Source: BACL11 sp945865535
GTDB lineage: Bacteria > Bacteroidota > Bacteroidia > Flavobacteriales > BACL11
DNA: 64,000 nt
NCBI GenBank assembly: GCA_947502765.1
Contig: CANNBA010000007.1
Location: 38,704 to 102,703, forward strand
Direction of reading: 5' to 3'
Made by a program: the position numbers and the translations under genes. Positions 27,667 through 34,845 of this stretch are shown here, piece by piece. The notes under the pieces were generated by a model. The model saw nothing but the letters and a program-made list of their open reading frames with translations, made no database searches and was not told where the DNA came from. Within the stretch, counting starts at the first letter, position 1; every line of letters starts with the position of its first letter.

Positions 27667-28460
27667 AAAAAATCATTATTCAATGAGCAATAACAATTCT
27701 TCTATTTTTCGGGACATGGTACGCCCTAACACAAATAGACTGGGTAAAGGTTTTTAAAGTTCAAAAGGTAACTGACAAGACAGAACAAAAATTAGGTGAG
27801 CTTTTTTGGGAAGTATTTAAAAAGACAGAAGAAGAAAATAAAAACACTCATGTAGTAACCTCAATAGACAGTATCGTAACTCATATCTGTAAGTCAAATA
27901 AGATTGACAAAGAAACAATAAAAGTTCATGTTCTTAAAAAAAATGAAATTAATGCTTTTGCATTGCCAAACGGACATCTAATAATTTATAGCGGCTTAAT
28001 ATATAATTCAGACAATCAAGAAGAGTTGACGGGGGTTATATGTCATGAGATTGCACACATTGAGCTAAATCATGTGATGAAAAAACTTGTCAAGGAAATC
28101 GGGCTTTCAGTTTTAATCTCAATGACAACAGGTAGTGGTGGAGCGGAAATTATCAAAGAGACTGCAAAAATGCTTTCTTCATCCGCATTTGACAGAAACT
28201 TAGAAAAAGAAGCAGACATTAAAGCAGTTGATTATATGTCAACAGCAAAGGTAAATCCAGAACCATTTGCAAATTTCCTCTATAAGTTATCAGACAAAGA
28301 ACACGAAGCGACAAAATATTTAACATGGATTAGCACACATCCTGACTCCAAAGAGAGAGCGGAATATATTATTGAGTATAGCAAAGACAAATTAACTGAT
28401 TACAAACCAATTCTAAATAACGAGTCATGGCAGAAATTGAAGGAAGAATTGAAGGACTGA
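27663..28460 (+). pseudogene. M48-family zinc metallopeptidase interrupted by an in-frame TGA
   Basis: The ATG at 27663 overlaps the previous stop (ATGA). Codon 8 is TGA (27684-27686), after which the same frame continues without stop to 28460: a membrane helix AITILLFFGTWYALTQIDW, then the peptidase with ICHEIAHIELNHV (HExxH) and the third ligand region EKEADIKAVDYM. Without the TGA the product would be 265 residues with an N-terminal anchor. A TGG-to-TGA change is likely since Trp would fit the helix edge. A shorter protein from a downstream start, lacking the anchor, remains possible. Confidence 0.75.
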
Positions 28461-28473
28461 AAAGAAAACCAGC

Positions 28474-28605
28474 TGCCAACAGCACCTATAAGAAATTGGC
28501 GGTTCAGTGGTTAAATGAAGTTCAGTTTTTCAATCAAACTTTCGTGCTGGTTGACAGTTTTGTACTTCGAAATCGCCAACTTCTTATAGCTGCAAAACGT
28601 TAGGC
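28474..28605 (+). repeat. attC-like site 1 (end of cassette 1)
   Basis: Imperfect palindrome of about 132 bases. The 5' box is TGCCAAC (28474-28480), the 3' box GTTAGGC (28599-28605). The arm GCACCTATAAGAAATTGGCG pairs with CGCCAACTTCTTATAGCTGC (28574-28593) with few mismatches, and it carries the 20-mer shared by all three sites (28490-28509). The central loop is variable. Confidence 0.75.
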
Positions 28606-28628
28606 AACATTTTAAAAAGACAATAGAC

Positions 28629-29339
28629 ATGTTCACAGAAAGCGCAGACATTTATGATTTAGTATACAGTTTCAAAGACTATCAAAAGGAATCGGAAGAA
28701 ATTATTTCTGCTATAAAAGCAAAAAGGCCAGACGGCAAATCTATTCTCGACATCGGTTGCGGAACAGCAGAGCATCATAAATATTTAAAAAATAAATTCC
28801 TAATTGACGGACTTGACATAAATGGAGAATTTATAAAGTCAGCAAAAGCTAAAAATCAAGGTGGTTCGTATCATGTTGCAGACATGACTAATTTTAATTT
28901 GAACAAAAGGTATGACATCATAATCTGTCTTTTTAGTTCCATTGGGTATGTAAAAACGGTTGACAAATTGACTTCAACAATGAAGTGCTTTAATGATCAT
29001 CTCAATGACAATGGACTAATAATAGTTGAACCTTGGTTCACACCCGACACTTGGTACAATGGAAAACTACACATGTTGACCCATGACAAAGGTGACATTA
29101 AAATATGTCGCATGAATATAAGTGAGTCTAATGGAAAATTATCTGTAATAAATTTTCACTATCTACTTGGTACGCCAGACAAAGGAGTGAGACACTTTGA
29201 AGAACGACACGAACTTGCTATGTTCACAAAAGAGGAAATGATAAAAGCCTTTAAAGATGCTGACTTTAAAGTATCACATGACGAACACGGACTAATAGGT
29301 AGGGGAATGTATTACGGGACAAAGAAAAACGTTGCCTAA
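28629..29339 (+). CDS. class I SAM-dependent methyltransferase (cassette 2 gene)
   Basis: 236 residues. Motif I is SILDIGCGTAEHHKYL near 39-54, and LFSSIGYV, then IIVEPWFTPDTW near 128-139 resemble the small-molecule and amino-sugar N-methyltransferases of the TylM1/DesVI group, though the substrate cannot be assigned. It starts 24 bases after site 1, and its TAA stop is inside the GCCTAAC box of site 2, the usual fit between a cassette gene and attC. It uses GAC for aspartate far more than neighbouring chromosomal genes, which suggests acquisition. Confidence 0.88.
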   Translation: MFTESADIYDLVYSFKDYQKESEEIISAIKAKRPDGKSILDIGCGTAEHHKYLKNKFLIDGLDINGEFIKSAKAKNQGGSYHVADMTNFNLNKRYDIIICLFSSIGYVKTVDKLTSTMKCFNDHLNDNGLIIVEPWFTPDTWYNGKLHMLTHDKGDIKICRMNISESNGKLSVINFHYLLGTPDKGVRHFEERHELAMFTKEEMIKAFKDADFKVSHDEHGLIGRGMYYGTKKNVA

Positions 29340-29466
29340 CAGCGGGTTTAAGAAATTGGCGGTTCAGTGATTTGCATGACAGTTTTTTGTAAATTTGAAA
29401 CTCGGTACTTCGAATGAAGTTTAGTCGTGAAAATCGCCACCTTCGCCAAGCCCGAAAACGTTATGC
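29334..29466 (+). repeat. attC-like site 2 (end of cassette 2)
   Basis: 133 bases from GCCTAAC (29334-29340) to GTTATGC (29460-29466); both boxes fit integron RYYYAAC / GTTRRRY rules well. The arm CGGGTTTAAGAAATTGGCG pairs with CGCCACCTTCGCCAAGCCCG (29434-29453) with mismatches and a one-base offset. The shared 20-mer is at 29350-29369. Confidence 0.8.
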
Positions 29467-29498
29467 GTAATATTAATTCTATATTCATATTGATATAA

Positions 29499-30509
29499 AT
29501 GAAACTGATTAGATATAAAAATTATAGCAGAGAAGATATCCATAATATCTTTTCCCCCGATTTAGATTTTACACCTGGATCAGGCAAATGGGGGCTTCAT
29601 GGAATAATTTCGGTACCAAACACTGAATCTGACTTTGTCTTTTTTGTTACTTTTGGAACGACTATATCACACCATACATTTAAAGAGGGTATAACTGAAG
29701 ATGGTATTTTAACTTGGCAGAGTCAACCGCAACAGTCTTTAAATGCTCCGCAAATAAAAAAACTCATAGCGCATGACTATTTAGAAAGCAACATCTACTT
29801 ATTATTGCGCGCAAATAAATCTGCAAAATATACTTATATAGGTAAGCTTGCTTATGTTTCACACAATCCTATCAAAGAAAAACCTGTCCAGTTTCAGTGG
29901 CAAATATTAGAATGGGAAATTAAAGAAGATATATTTAATTCTATTGGACTAAAATTAGGTGATTTTGAACTTAACGCAGATCCCTACACTGAAAAAAAGA
30001 TAATTATTGCTAATAATACGCTAATTAAGAATGAAACTAAACCTATTGCTAGAAGACCTCATAAAACAACTGCAAAAACAAGAAAAGTCACGAAAATAGA
30101 TTATTTAAAAAAAACTGAGCGGTCTTTGAAAATTGGTCTCAAGGGTGAGTTGTTAGTATTCGAAAAAGAAAAAGAAAAATTACGAGCCCTAGGCATTAAT
30201 AAAGAAGTTGAACATAAATCAATCAAGGGTGACGGAGATGGATATGATATACTTTCATATAATAGCAAAGGAGAACCAATATATATTGAGGTAAAAACAA
30301 CAATTGGTGGAATAAACACCCCATTTGATATCTCCATCAATGAAATTCTTTTTTCAGATGACAACCCCAATAATTATTATATCTACAGATTATATAACTT
30401 CAATGAGGATAACAATAGTGCAGAATATTATGAAATAAATGGCCCTGTTTCTAATCACTATAGTTTAGACCCAACTAGTTTTAAAGCTTACTACAATGGA
30501 AACAGTTAA
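29499..30509 (+). CDS. DUF3427-like plus DUF3883 (PD-(D/E)XK-like) protein
   Basis: 336 residues, first gene of cassette 3. Residues 1-140 resemble DUF3427 (ILTWQSQPQQS, IYLLLRANKSAKYTYIGKL), a domain usually found on helicases; residues 205-325 are DUF3883-like with E217 (GLKGELLV), D250 (GDGDGYDILS) and E264-V-K266 (YIEVKTT), the arrangement of PD-(D/E)XK nucleases. A nucleic-acid-directed, possibly defence, role is inferred. No helicase is attached. It overlaps the NUDIX gene by 14 bases. No TAnnTTTG box was found just upstream. Confidence 0.7.
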   Translation: MKLIRYKNYSREDIHNIFSPDLDFTPGSGKWGLHGIISVPNTESDFVFFVTFGTTISHHTFKEGITEDGILTWQSQPQQSLNAPQIKKLIAHDYLESNIYLLLRANKSAKYTYIGKLAYVSHNPIKEKPVQFQWQILEWEIKEDIFNSIGLKLGDFELNADPYTEKKIIIANNTLIKNETKPIARRPHKTTAKTRKVTKIDYLKKTERSLKIGLKGELLVFEKEKEKLRALGINKEVEHKSIKGDGDGYDILSYNSKGEPIYIEVKTTIGGINTPFDISINEILFSDDNPNNYYIYRLYNFNEDNNSAEYYEINGPVSNHYSLDPTSFKAYYNGNS

Positions 30510-30903
30510 GGTGGTTTGTGGTATTATATTTAATGACAACAAAGTCTTTATCTGCCGAAGAATGCCAAAGAAATCATTAGGAGGCTACTGGGAATTTCCT
30601 GGAGGTAAAATTGAACAAGGCGAAAGTAATGAAGCATCTCTTACTCGTGAACTAATAGAAGAACTTGGAATGAGCGTGGAAGTGAAAGACTATTTTAAAA
30701 CAAATCTCCATGACTATGGAAAGTTTATTATTGAGCTTATTGCTTACAAATGTAATTTTATAGATGCAAATTTCCGATTAACAGATCACGATAAATATGA
30801 ATGGGTTAATGTTAAAGATTTAAGTAATTGGAATCTTGCACCAGCCGACATTCCTATAGCAAAAGAATTAATAATTGATGACAAGAAAAAACACTACTCA
30901 TAA
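30496..30903 (+). CDS. NUDIX hydrolase, MutT-like nucleoside-triphosphate pyrophosphatase
   Basis: 135 residues. The Nudix box GGKIEQGESNEASL then TRELIEELGM is complete (Gx5Ex7REUxEExGU) at about 35-57, and the opening VKVVCGIIFNDNKVFICRR is like MutT / (deoxy)nucleoside triphosphate pyrophosphohydrolases. It probably hydrolyses a damaged or free nucleotide. Translational overlap with the DUF3883 protein suggests joint function. Its TAA stop falls in the 5' box of site 3 (CTCATAAC). Confidence 0.9.
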   Translation: METVKVVCGIIFNDNKVFICRRMPKKSLGGYWEFPGGKIEQGESNEASLTRELIEELGMSVEVKDYFKTNLHDYGKFIIELIAYKCNFIDANFRLTDHDKYEWVNVKDLSNWNLAPADIPIAKELIIDDKKKHYS

Positions 30904-31030
30904 CAGCACCTACAAGAAATTGGCGGTTCAGTGGCTAAATGAAGCTTTGTGCTTCGCATCAAGTTCAGTGGTGGCAGACAGTTTTCGCCTCCGAAATCGC
31001 CAACTTCTTGTAGCTGCAAAACGTTATAGC
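30898..31030 (+). repeat. attC-like site 3 (end of cassette 3)
   Basis: 133 bases from TCATAAC (30898-30904) to GTTATAG (31023-31029). The arm GCACCTACAAGAAATTGGCG pairs with CGCCAACTTCTTGTAGCTGC (30998-31017). Relative to site 1 the arm pair CTATAAG/CTTATAG is replaced by CTACAAG/CTTGTAG, a compensatory change. The shared 20-mer is at 30914-30933. The terminal boxes deviate from strict consensus. Confidence 0.7.
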
Positions 31031-31200
31031 CAATTTTAAAAAACCGACAATTCAAATTAAACCTTTTATAAAAAAGATAGTCAGATAAGAAATAATCATA
31101 AAATAGTATATCTTGCCAAAGCTTAAAAGCAAGCCGAACTGAAGAAAGCCATCACATAACAATATAAAAAGCAATAGCGGCTTAAGGCCAAAAACTCCAC
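31031..31200 (+). other. gene-less tail of the cassette array, possible truncated attC half-site
   Basis: No open reading frame of note. Near 31155-31185 the sequence CATAACAATATAAAAAGCAA then TAGCGGCTTAAG has the same order as the 5' arm of the attC-like sites (CATAACA, AAG-AAT-GCGG), with no matching 3' arm before the rhodanese gene. It may be a remnant cassette; similarity is weak. Confidence 0.3.
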
Positions 31201-31203
31201 TTT

Positions 31204-31551
31204 TTAAATAGTCTCTCCTTTATAATGAGTTATGCCTCCAGATAAATTAATTACTGTCTCAAAGCCTAACAATTTTAAATGCATTTGGGCTTGAGCAGAT
31301 CGTCCTCCTAATTTACATTTTGCAATTATCGGTTTTGATTTATAATCTTCAATATCCTGAACTTTATTAAAAAAATCAGATAAGGGAACTAAATAATCAA
31401 CCCCCACTATTCTTTTTTCATTATACTCGTATTCCTCTCTTACGTCTACAAGTAAAAATTCTGCCCTCTCATTTTTTCTTTCGGATAAAAGATATTCTAA
31501 TTCTTGGCCGTTAATTTCTTTTTTTGCTAAAAGTTCGTCTGTATTATACAT
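31204..31551 (-). CDS. rhodanese-like domain protein
   Basis: 115-residue single rhodanese domain. The active-site cysteine is C79 in the loop IIAKCKLGGRSAQA, and LLVDVREEYEYNEKRI at 33-48 is the other family hallmark. Such proteins carry sulfane sulfur in thiosulfate detoxification or sulfur relay; the acceptor is unknown. It starts two bases after the lysS stop and is therefore co-transcribed with lysS. Confidence 0.92.
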   Translation of the reverse strand: MYNTDELLAKKEINGQELEYLLSERKNERAEFLLVDVREEYEYNEKRIVGVDYLVPLSDFFNKVQDIEDYKSKPIIAKCKLGGRSAQAQMHLKLLGFETVINLSGGITHYKGETI

Positions 31552-31553
31552 AT

Positions 31554-33065
31554 TTATTGTTCGGCTTTAGGCTTCATTTGAGGAAAAAATAATACATCCT
31601 GAATAGAATTTGAGTTGGTCATAATCATGCTTAATCTATCAATTCCAATACCCAGTCCTGCTGTTGGTGGCATACCATATTCAATAGCTCTTAGAAAATC
31701 TTCATCCAAGAGCATTGCCTCATCATCTCCTCTTTTTCCTAATTCCAATTGCTCTTCAAATCGAGCTCTTTGATCGATAGGATCGTTAAGTTCAGAAAAA
31801 GCGTTACATATTTCTTTACTGTTGCAAAATCCCTCAAAACGCTCTACCAAACCTTGCTTGTCTCTGTGCTTTTTAGCAAGAGGAGACATTTCAACAGGAT
31901 AATCTGTAATGAATGTTGGTTGTATTAATTGGCTTTCGCACTTTTCTCCAAAAATTTCATCAATTAATTTTCCTCTGCCCATACTTTTATCAACCGTAAC
32001 TCCTAATTTTTTAGCGGTTTGGGCCAAAGTGGCTTCATCCATTTGTGAAATATCAATGCCGGTAAAATGAGCAATTGCCTCATACATAGTATATCTTTTC
32101 CAAGGCCTTTTAAAATTAATTAGCTGCTCTCCAACTTTAACTTCTGTTTTCCCGTGCAAATCCAATGCTACTTTTTCTACCATTTCTTCCACCAAATCCA
32201 TCATCCACGAATAATCTTTAAAAGCAACATATAGCTCCATTTGTGTAAATTCAGGATTATGAAACCTGCTCATCCCTTCATTTCTGAAATCTTTTGAAAA
32301 TTCATACACCCCATCAAAACCACCTACAATTAGTCTTTTTAAATAAAGTTCATTGGCAATTCTAAGGTACAATTCCATATCCAAAGTATTGTGGTGGGTT
32401 TTAAATGGGCGAGCAGCAGCCCCTCCATAAAGAGGTTGTAAAATTGGCGTTTCTACCTCTAAATATCCTTTTTCATTTAAGTAAGAGCGCATGGAATTAG
32501 TCAGCTGTGTTCTCTTAATAAAAGCCTCTTTTACCTCAGGATTAACTACTAAATCCACATATCGTTGTCTGTATCTTTTCTCAGGATCAGTAAAGGCATC
32601 ATGCACTGCCCCATCAGTATCAACCTTTGGTAAAGGTAATGGTCGCAATGATTTTGCAAGTACTTTTAACTCTTTTACTTTTACAGAAATCTCACCAACC
32701 TGAGTAATAAATACCGTTCCTTTAATCCCAATAATATCTCCAATATCCAATAGTTTTTTAAATACCAAATTGTACATTGTTGTATCTTCTGCTTCACAAA
32801 TTTCATCTCTATTTACATAAATCTGAATTCTTCCCTCACTATCTTGTATCTCAGCAAAAGAAGCCTTTCCCATAATTCTTCTGCTCATTAATCTACCCCC
32901 AAGCACAACATCTAGCACATCCCCTTCTTTAAAATTTTGCTTAATTTTTTTTGAGGTAGTGTTTACCTCAAACATTGCTGCCGGATAAGGATCAACTCCC
33001 AAATCTCTAAGTTGTTGTAAAGATTCTCTTCTGACTATTTCTTGTTCTGAAAGCGCTCTTGTCAT
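31554..33065 (-). CDS. lysS: lysyl-tRNA synthetase, class II
   Basis: 503 residues, charging tRNA-Lys. An N-terminal OB-fold anticodon domain (about 55-155, GRLMSRRIMGKASFAEIQD) precedes the class II catalytic core with motif 2 FRNEGMSRFHNPEFTQMELY and motif 3 GLGIGIDRLSMI near the C-terminus. Length and motifs are normal. A TATATTTG box lies 15 bases upstream of the ATG, divergent from the PGI/PMI gene. Confidence 0.97.
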   Translation of the reverse strand: MTRALSEQEIVRRESLQQLRDLGVDPYPAAMFEVNTTSKKIKQNFKEGDVLDVVLGGRLMSRRIMGKASFAEIQDSEGRIQIYVNRDEICEAEDTTMYNLVFKKLLDIGDIIGIKGTVFITQVGEISVKVKELKVLAKSLRPLPLPKVDTDGAVHDAFTDPEKRYRQRYVDLVVNPEVKEAFIKRTQLTNSMRSYLNEKGYLEVETPILQPLYGGAAARPFKTHHNTLDMELYLRIANELYLKRLIVGGFDGVYEFSKDFRNEGMSRFHNPEFTQMELYVAFKDYSWMMDLVEEMVEKVALDLHGKTEVKVGEQLINFKRPWKRYTMYEAIAHFTGIDISQMDEATLAQTAKKLGVTVDKSMGRGKLIDEIFGEKCESQLIQPTFITDYPVEMSPLAKKHRDKQGLVERFEGFCNSKEICNAFSELNDPIDQRARFEEQLELGKRGDDEAMLLDEDFLRAIEYGMPPTAGLGIGIDRLSMIMTNSNSIQDVLFFPQMKPKAEQ

Positions 33066-33080
33066 GCTGTAATTTTTTTA

Positions 33081-33088
33081 CAAATATA
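33081..33088 (-). promoter_or_regulatory. -7 box for lysS
   Basis: TATATTTG on the minus strand, 15 bases before the lysS ATG. Confidence 0.6.
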
Positions 33089-33159
33089 GGAATTCTATTA
33101 TCCTATTATTTCGTATTTTCGACTTCTTTTAACCAGCGTTTTTTAAAACAATCATTGCT

Positions 33160-34152
33160 ATGAAAATGAATGACTACATAAATGATTTTACCAATCATCT
33201 AAAAGATGCAATCAATATTGCAAATAACACCACCTTAACACCTTGCACTAAGGAAATAAGAAATGTTTTGATTTGTGGTTTGGGAGGCTCTGGAATTGGA
33301 GGCACTATTGTAAATGATATTGTTTCGCCAAAAGCAAAGATTCCAATTACGGCCACTAAAGATTATAGTATCCCTAATTTTGTAAATGAACATACGCTTG
33401 TAATTGCAAATTCTTATTCTGGCAATACTGAAGAAACACTTTATGCCTTGCAAAAATGCCAAGCAAAGGGAGCTGAAATTGCAGTAATTACTTCAGGGGG
33501 GAGTTTAAAAACTATTGCAGAAGAACAAAATTACAACAAGCTAATTATCCCTTCTGGACAACCACCAAGAGCAATGTTTGGATATGCTTTTACCGAGCTT
33601 TTTTACCTCCTAAATCATTACGGAATTATTGATGATTCTTTTAAATCTGATTTTCAAAAAGCAATCCATTTATTAGATACTGAAAAATCTGATATCCAAA
33701 ATCAAGCAAAAGACTTAGCCAAAAAAATGTGCAAACAAACTCCTGTTATTTATGTTGCAAATGGTTTTGAGGGGGTAGCGGTTCGTTTTCGCCAGCAAAT
33801 AAATGAAAACAGTAAAATGCTGTGTTGGCATCATGTAGTTCCTGAAATGAACCATAACGAATTATTGGGCTGGAGAACAAATGTGAATGATTTGGCTGTG
33901 GTTTACTTTCGCAACAAATCTGATTATGAAAGAAATCAAATCAGAATGGACATCAACAAAAATGTGATTTCAAAATATACAGAAAATATCACTGAAATAT
34001 GGAGTAAAGGAAATTCTTTAATTGAAAATAGCCTGTACCATATTCACTTAGGCGATTGGGCAAGTTGGTACTTATCAGAAATGAATAATGTGGATGCAAT
34101 AGAGATTGATGTCATTAACTTTTTGAAAGGGGAATTATCCAAAATAGAGTGA
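33160..34152 (+). CDS. bifunctional phosphoglucose/phosphomannose isomerase (SIS domain)
   Basis: 330 residues of the PGI/PMI family first known from archaea: interconverts glucose-6-P or mannose-6-P with fructose-6-P. The N-terminal SIS motif is CGLGGSGIGGTIVNDIV near 51-67, SYSGNTEETLYAL near 86-98, the substrate loop IPSGQPPRAMFGYAF near 129-143, and the PEMNHNELLGW motif near 228-238 holds the catalytic Glu. It overlaps the lipB start by four bases (GTGA). Confidence 0.9.
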   Translation: MKMNDYINDFTNHLKDAINIANNTTLTPCTKEIRNVLICGLGGSGIGGTIVNDIVSPKAKIPITATKDYSIPNFVNEHTLVIANSYSGNTEETLYALQKCQAKGAEIAVITSGGSLKTIAEEQNYNKLIIPSGQPPRAMFGYAFTELFYLLNHYGIIDDSFKSDFQKAIHLLDTEKSDIQNQAKDLAKKMCKQTPVIYVANGFEGVAVRFRQQINENSKMLCWHHVVPEMNHNELLGWRTNVNDLAVVYFRNKSDYERNQIRMDINKNVISKYTENITEIWSKGNSLIENSLYHIHLGDWASWYLSEMNNVDAIEIDVINFLKGELSKIE

Positions 34153-34844
34153 ATAAAAAAGTAAGCTTTGAAGATTTAGGATTGATAGACTATAAAAAAT
34201 GCTGGGACTATCAAGAAGCTCTTTTTGCAGAGATTTTAGCTGTAAAGTCTACTAACCGAAAGGAAAACAAAACAGACACAACAGCAAACCACCTGCTTTT
34301 TTGCGAACATCCGCACGTGTACACCTTAGGTAAAAGTGGGGATAAAAACAACCTATTAGTAAATGAAGAATTTTTAAAAAGTAGGGGCGCTAGTTTTTAT
34401 AAAATTAATAGAGGAGGAGACATCACATATCACGGACCAGGTCAAATTGTGGGTTATCCAATTTTAGATTTAGACAACTTTTTTACCGATATTCATAAAT
34501 ACTTGAGATTTCTGGAAGAGGCGGTTATTCTTACTTTAAGAGAATATGGCTTAGAAGCAGAAAGGTCAAAAGGGGAAACGGGAGTTTGGCTTGATGTTGG
34601 CACAGAAAAAGCCAGAAAAATATGTGCCTTTGGGGTAAAAAGCAGCAGATGGGTTACTATGCATGGTTTTGCTTTTAATGTCAATGCTGATTTATCCTAT
34701 TTTGGAAATATTATTCCTTGTGGAATAGTAGACAAAAAAGTTACTTCTTTAGAAAATGAAATAGGTAGAAAAATAGCTATGGAAGAGGTAAAAAACAAAC
34801 TAAAAACACATTTGGTTTATTTATTTGAAATGGAAATAATTTAG
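34149..34844 (+). CDS. lipB: octanoyl-[acyl-carrier protein]:protein octanoyltransferase
   Basis: Transfers octanoyl groups from ACP to lipoyl domains, first step of lipoylation. 231 residues; RGGDITYHGPGQIVGYP at 88-104 and the catalytic pair K157 (ARKICAFGV) and C191 (IIPCGIVDKKVTSL) are spaced 34 apart, as in Escherichia coli LipB. The start is GTG overlapping the previous stop. lipA is not in this window. The serine hydrolase follows one base later. Confidence 0.95.
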   Translation: MNKKVSFEDLGLIDYKKCWDYQEALFAEILAVKSTNRKENKTDTTANHLLFCEHPHVYTLGKSGDKNNLLVNEEFLKSRGASFYKINRGGDITYHGPGQIVGYPILDLDNFFTDIHKYLRFLEEAVILTLREYGLEAERSKGETGVWLDVGTEKARKICAFGVKSSRWVTMHGFAFNVNADLSYFGNIIPCGIVDKKVTSLENEIGRKIAMEEVKNKLKTHLVYLFEMEII

Positions 34845-34845
34845 T

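Larger units (their letters stand above)
25365..31190. mobile_element. integron-like island: recombinase, attI-like region, three cassettes with attC-like sites
   Basis: The recombinase gene points left and the cassette genes point right, as in integrons. Array: attI-like region near 26264-26290; cassette 1 (26285 to about 28599) with a four-gene operon; cassette 2 (28600 to 29460) with a methyltransferase; cassette 3 (29461 to about 31023) with a DUF3427/DUF3883-like protein and a NUDIX enzyme; then a gene-less remnant to about 31190. Each cassette ends in a ~133-base imperfect palindrome. Flanks are uvrC and rhodanese-lysS. The integron label is an inference from architecture; movement is not shown. 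Confidence 0.7.

Noticed and set aside
27684..27686. TGA read as selenocysteine
   Set aside because: It lies at the edge of an N-terminal membrane helix of a zinc peptidase, where Sec has no role; no adjacent selenocysteine genes are seen, and TGA is a normal stop elsewhere (for example in sequences ending at 27234 and 28460).
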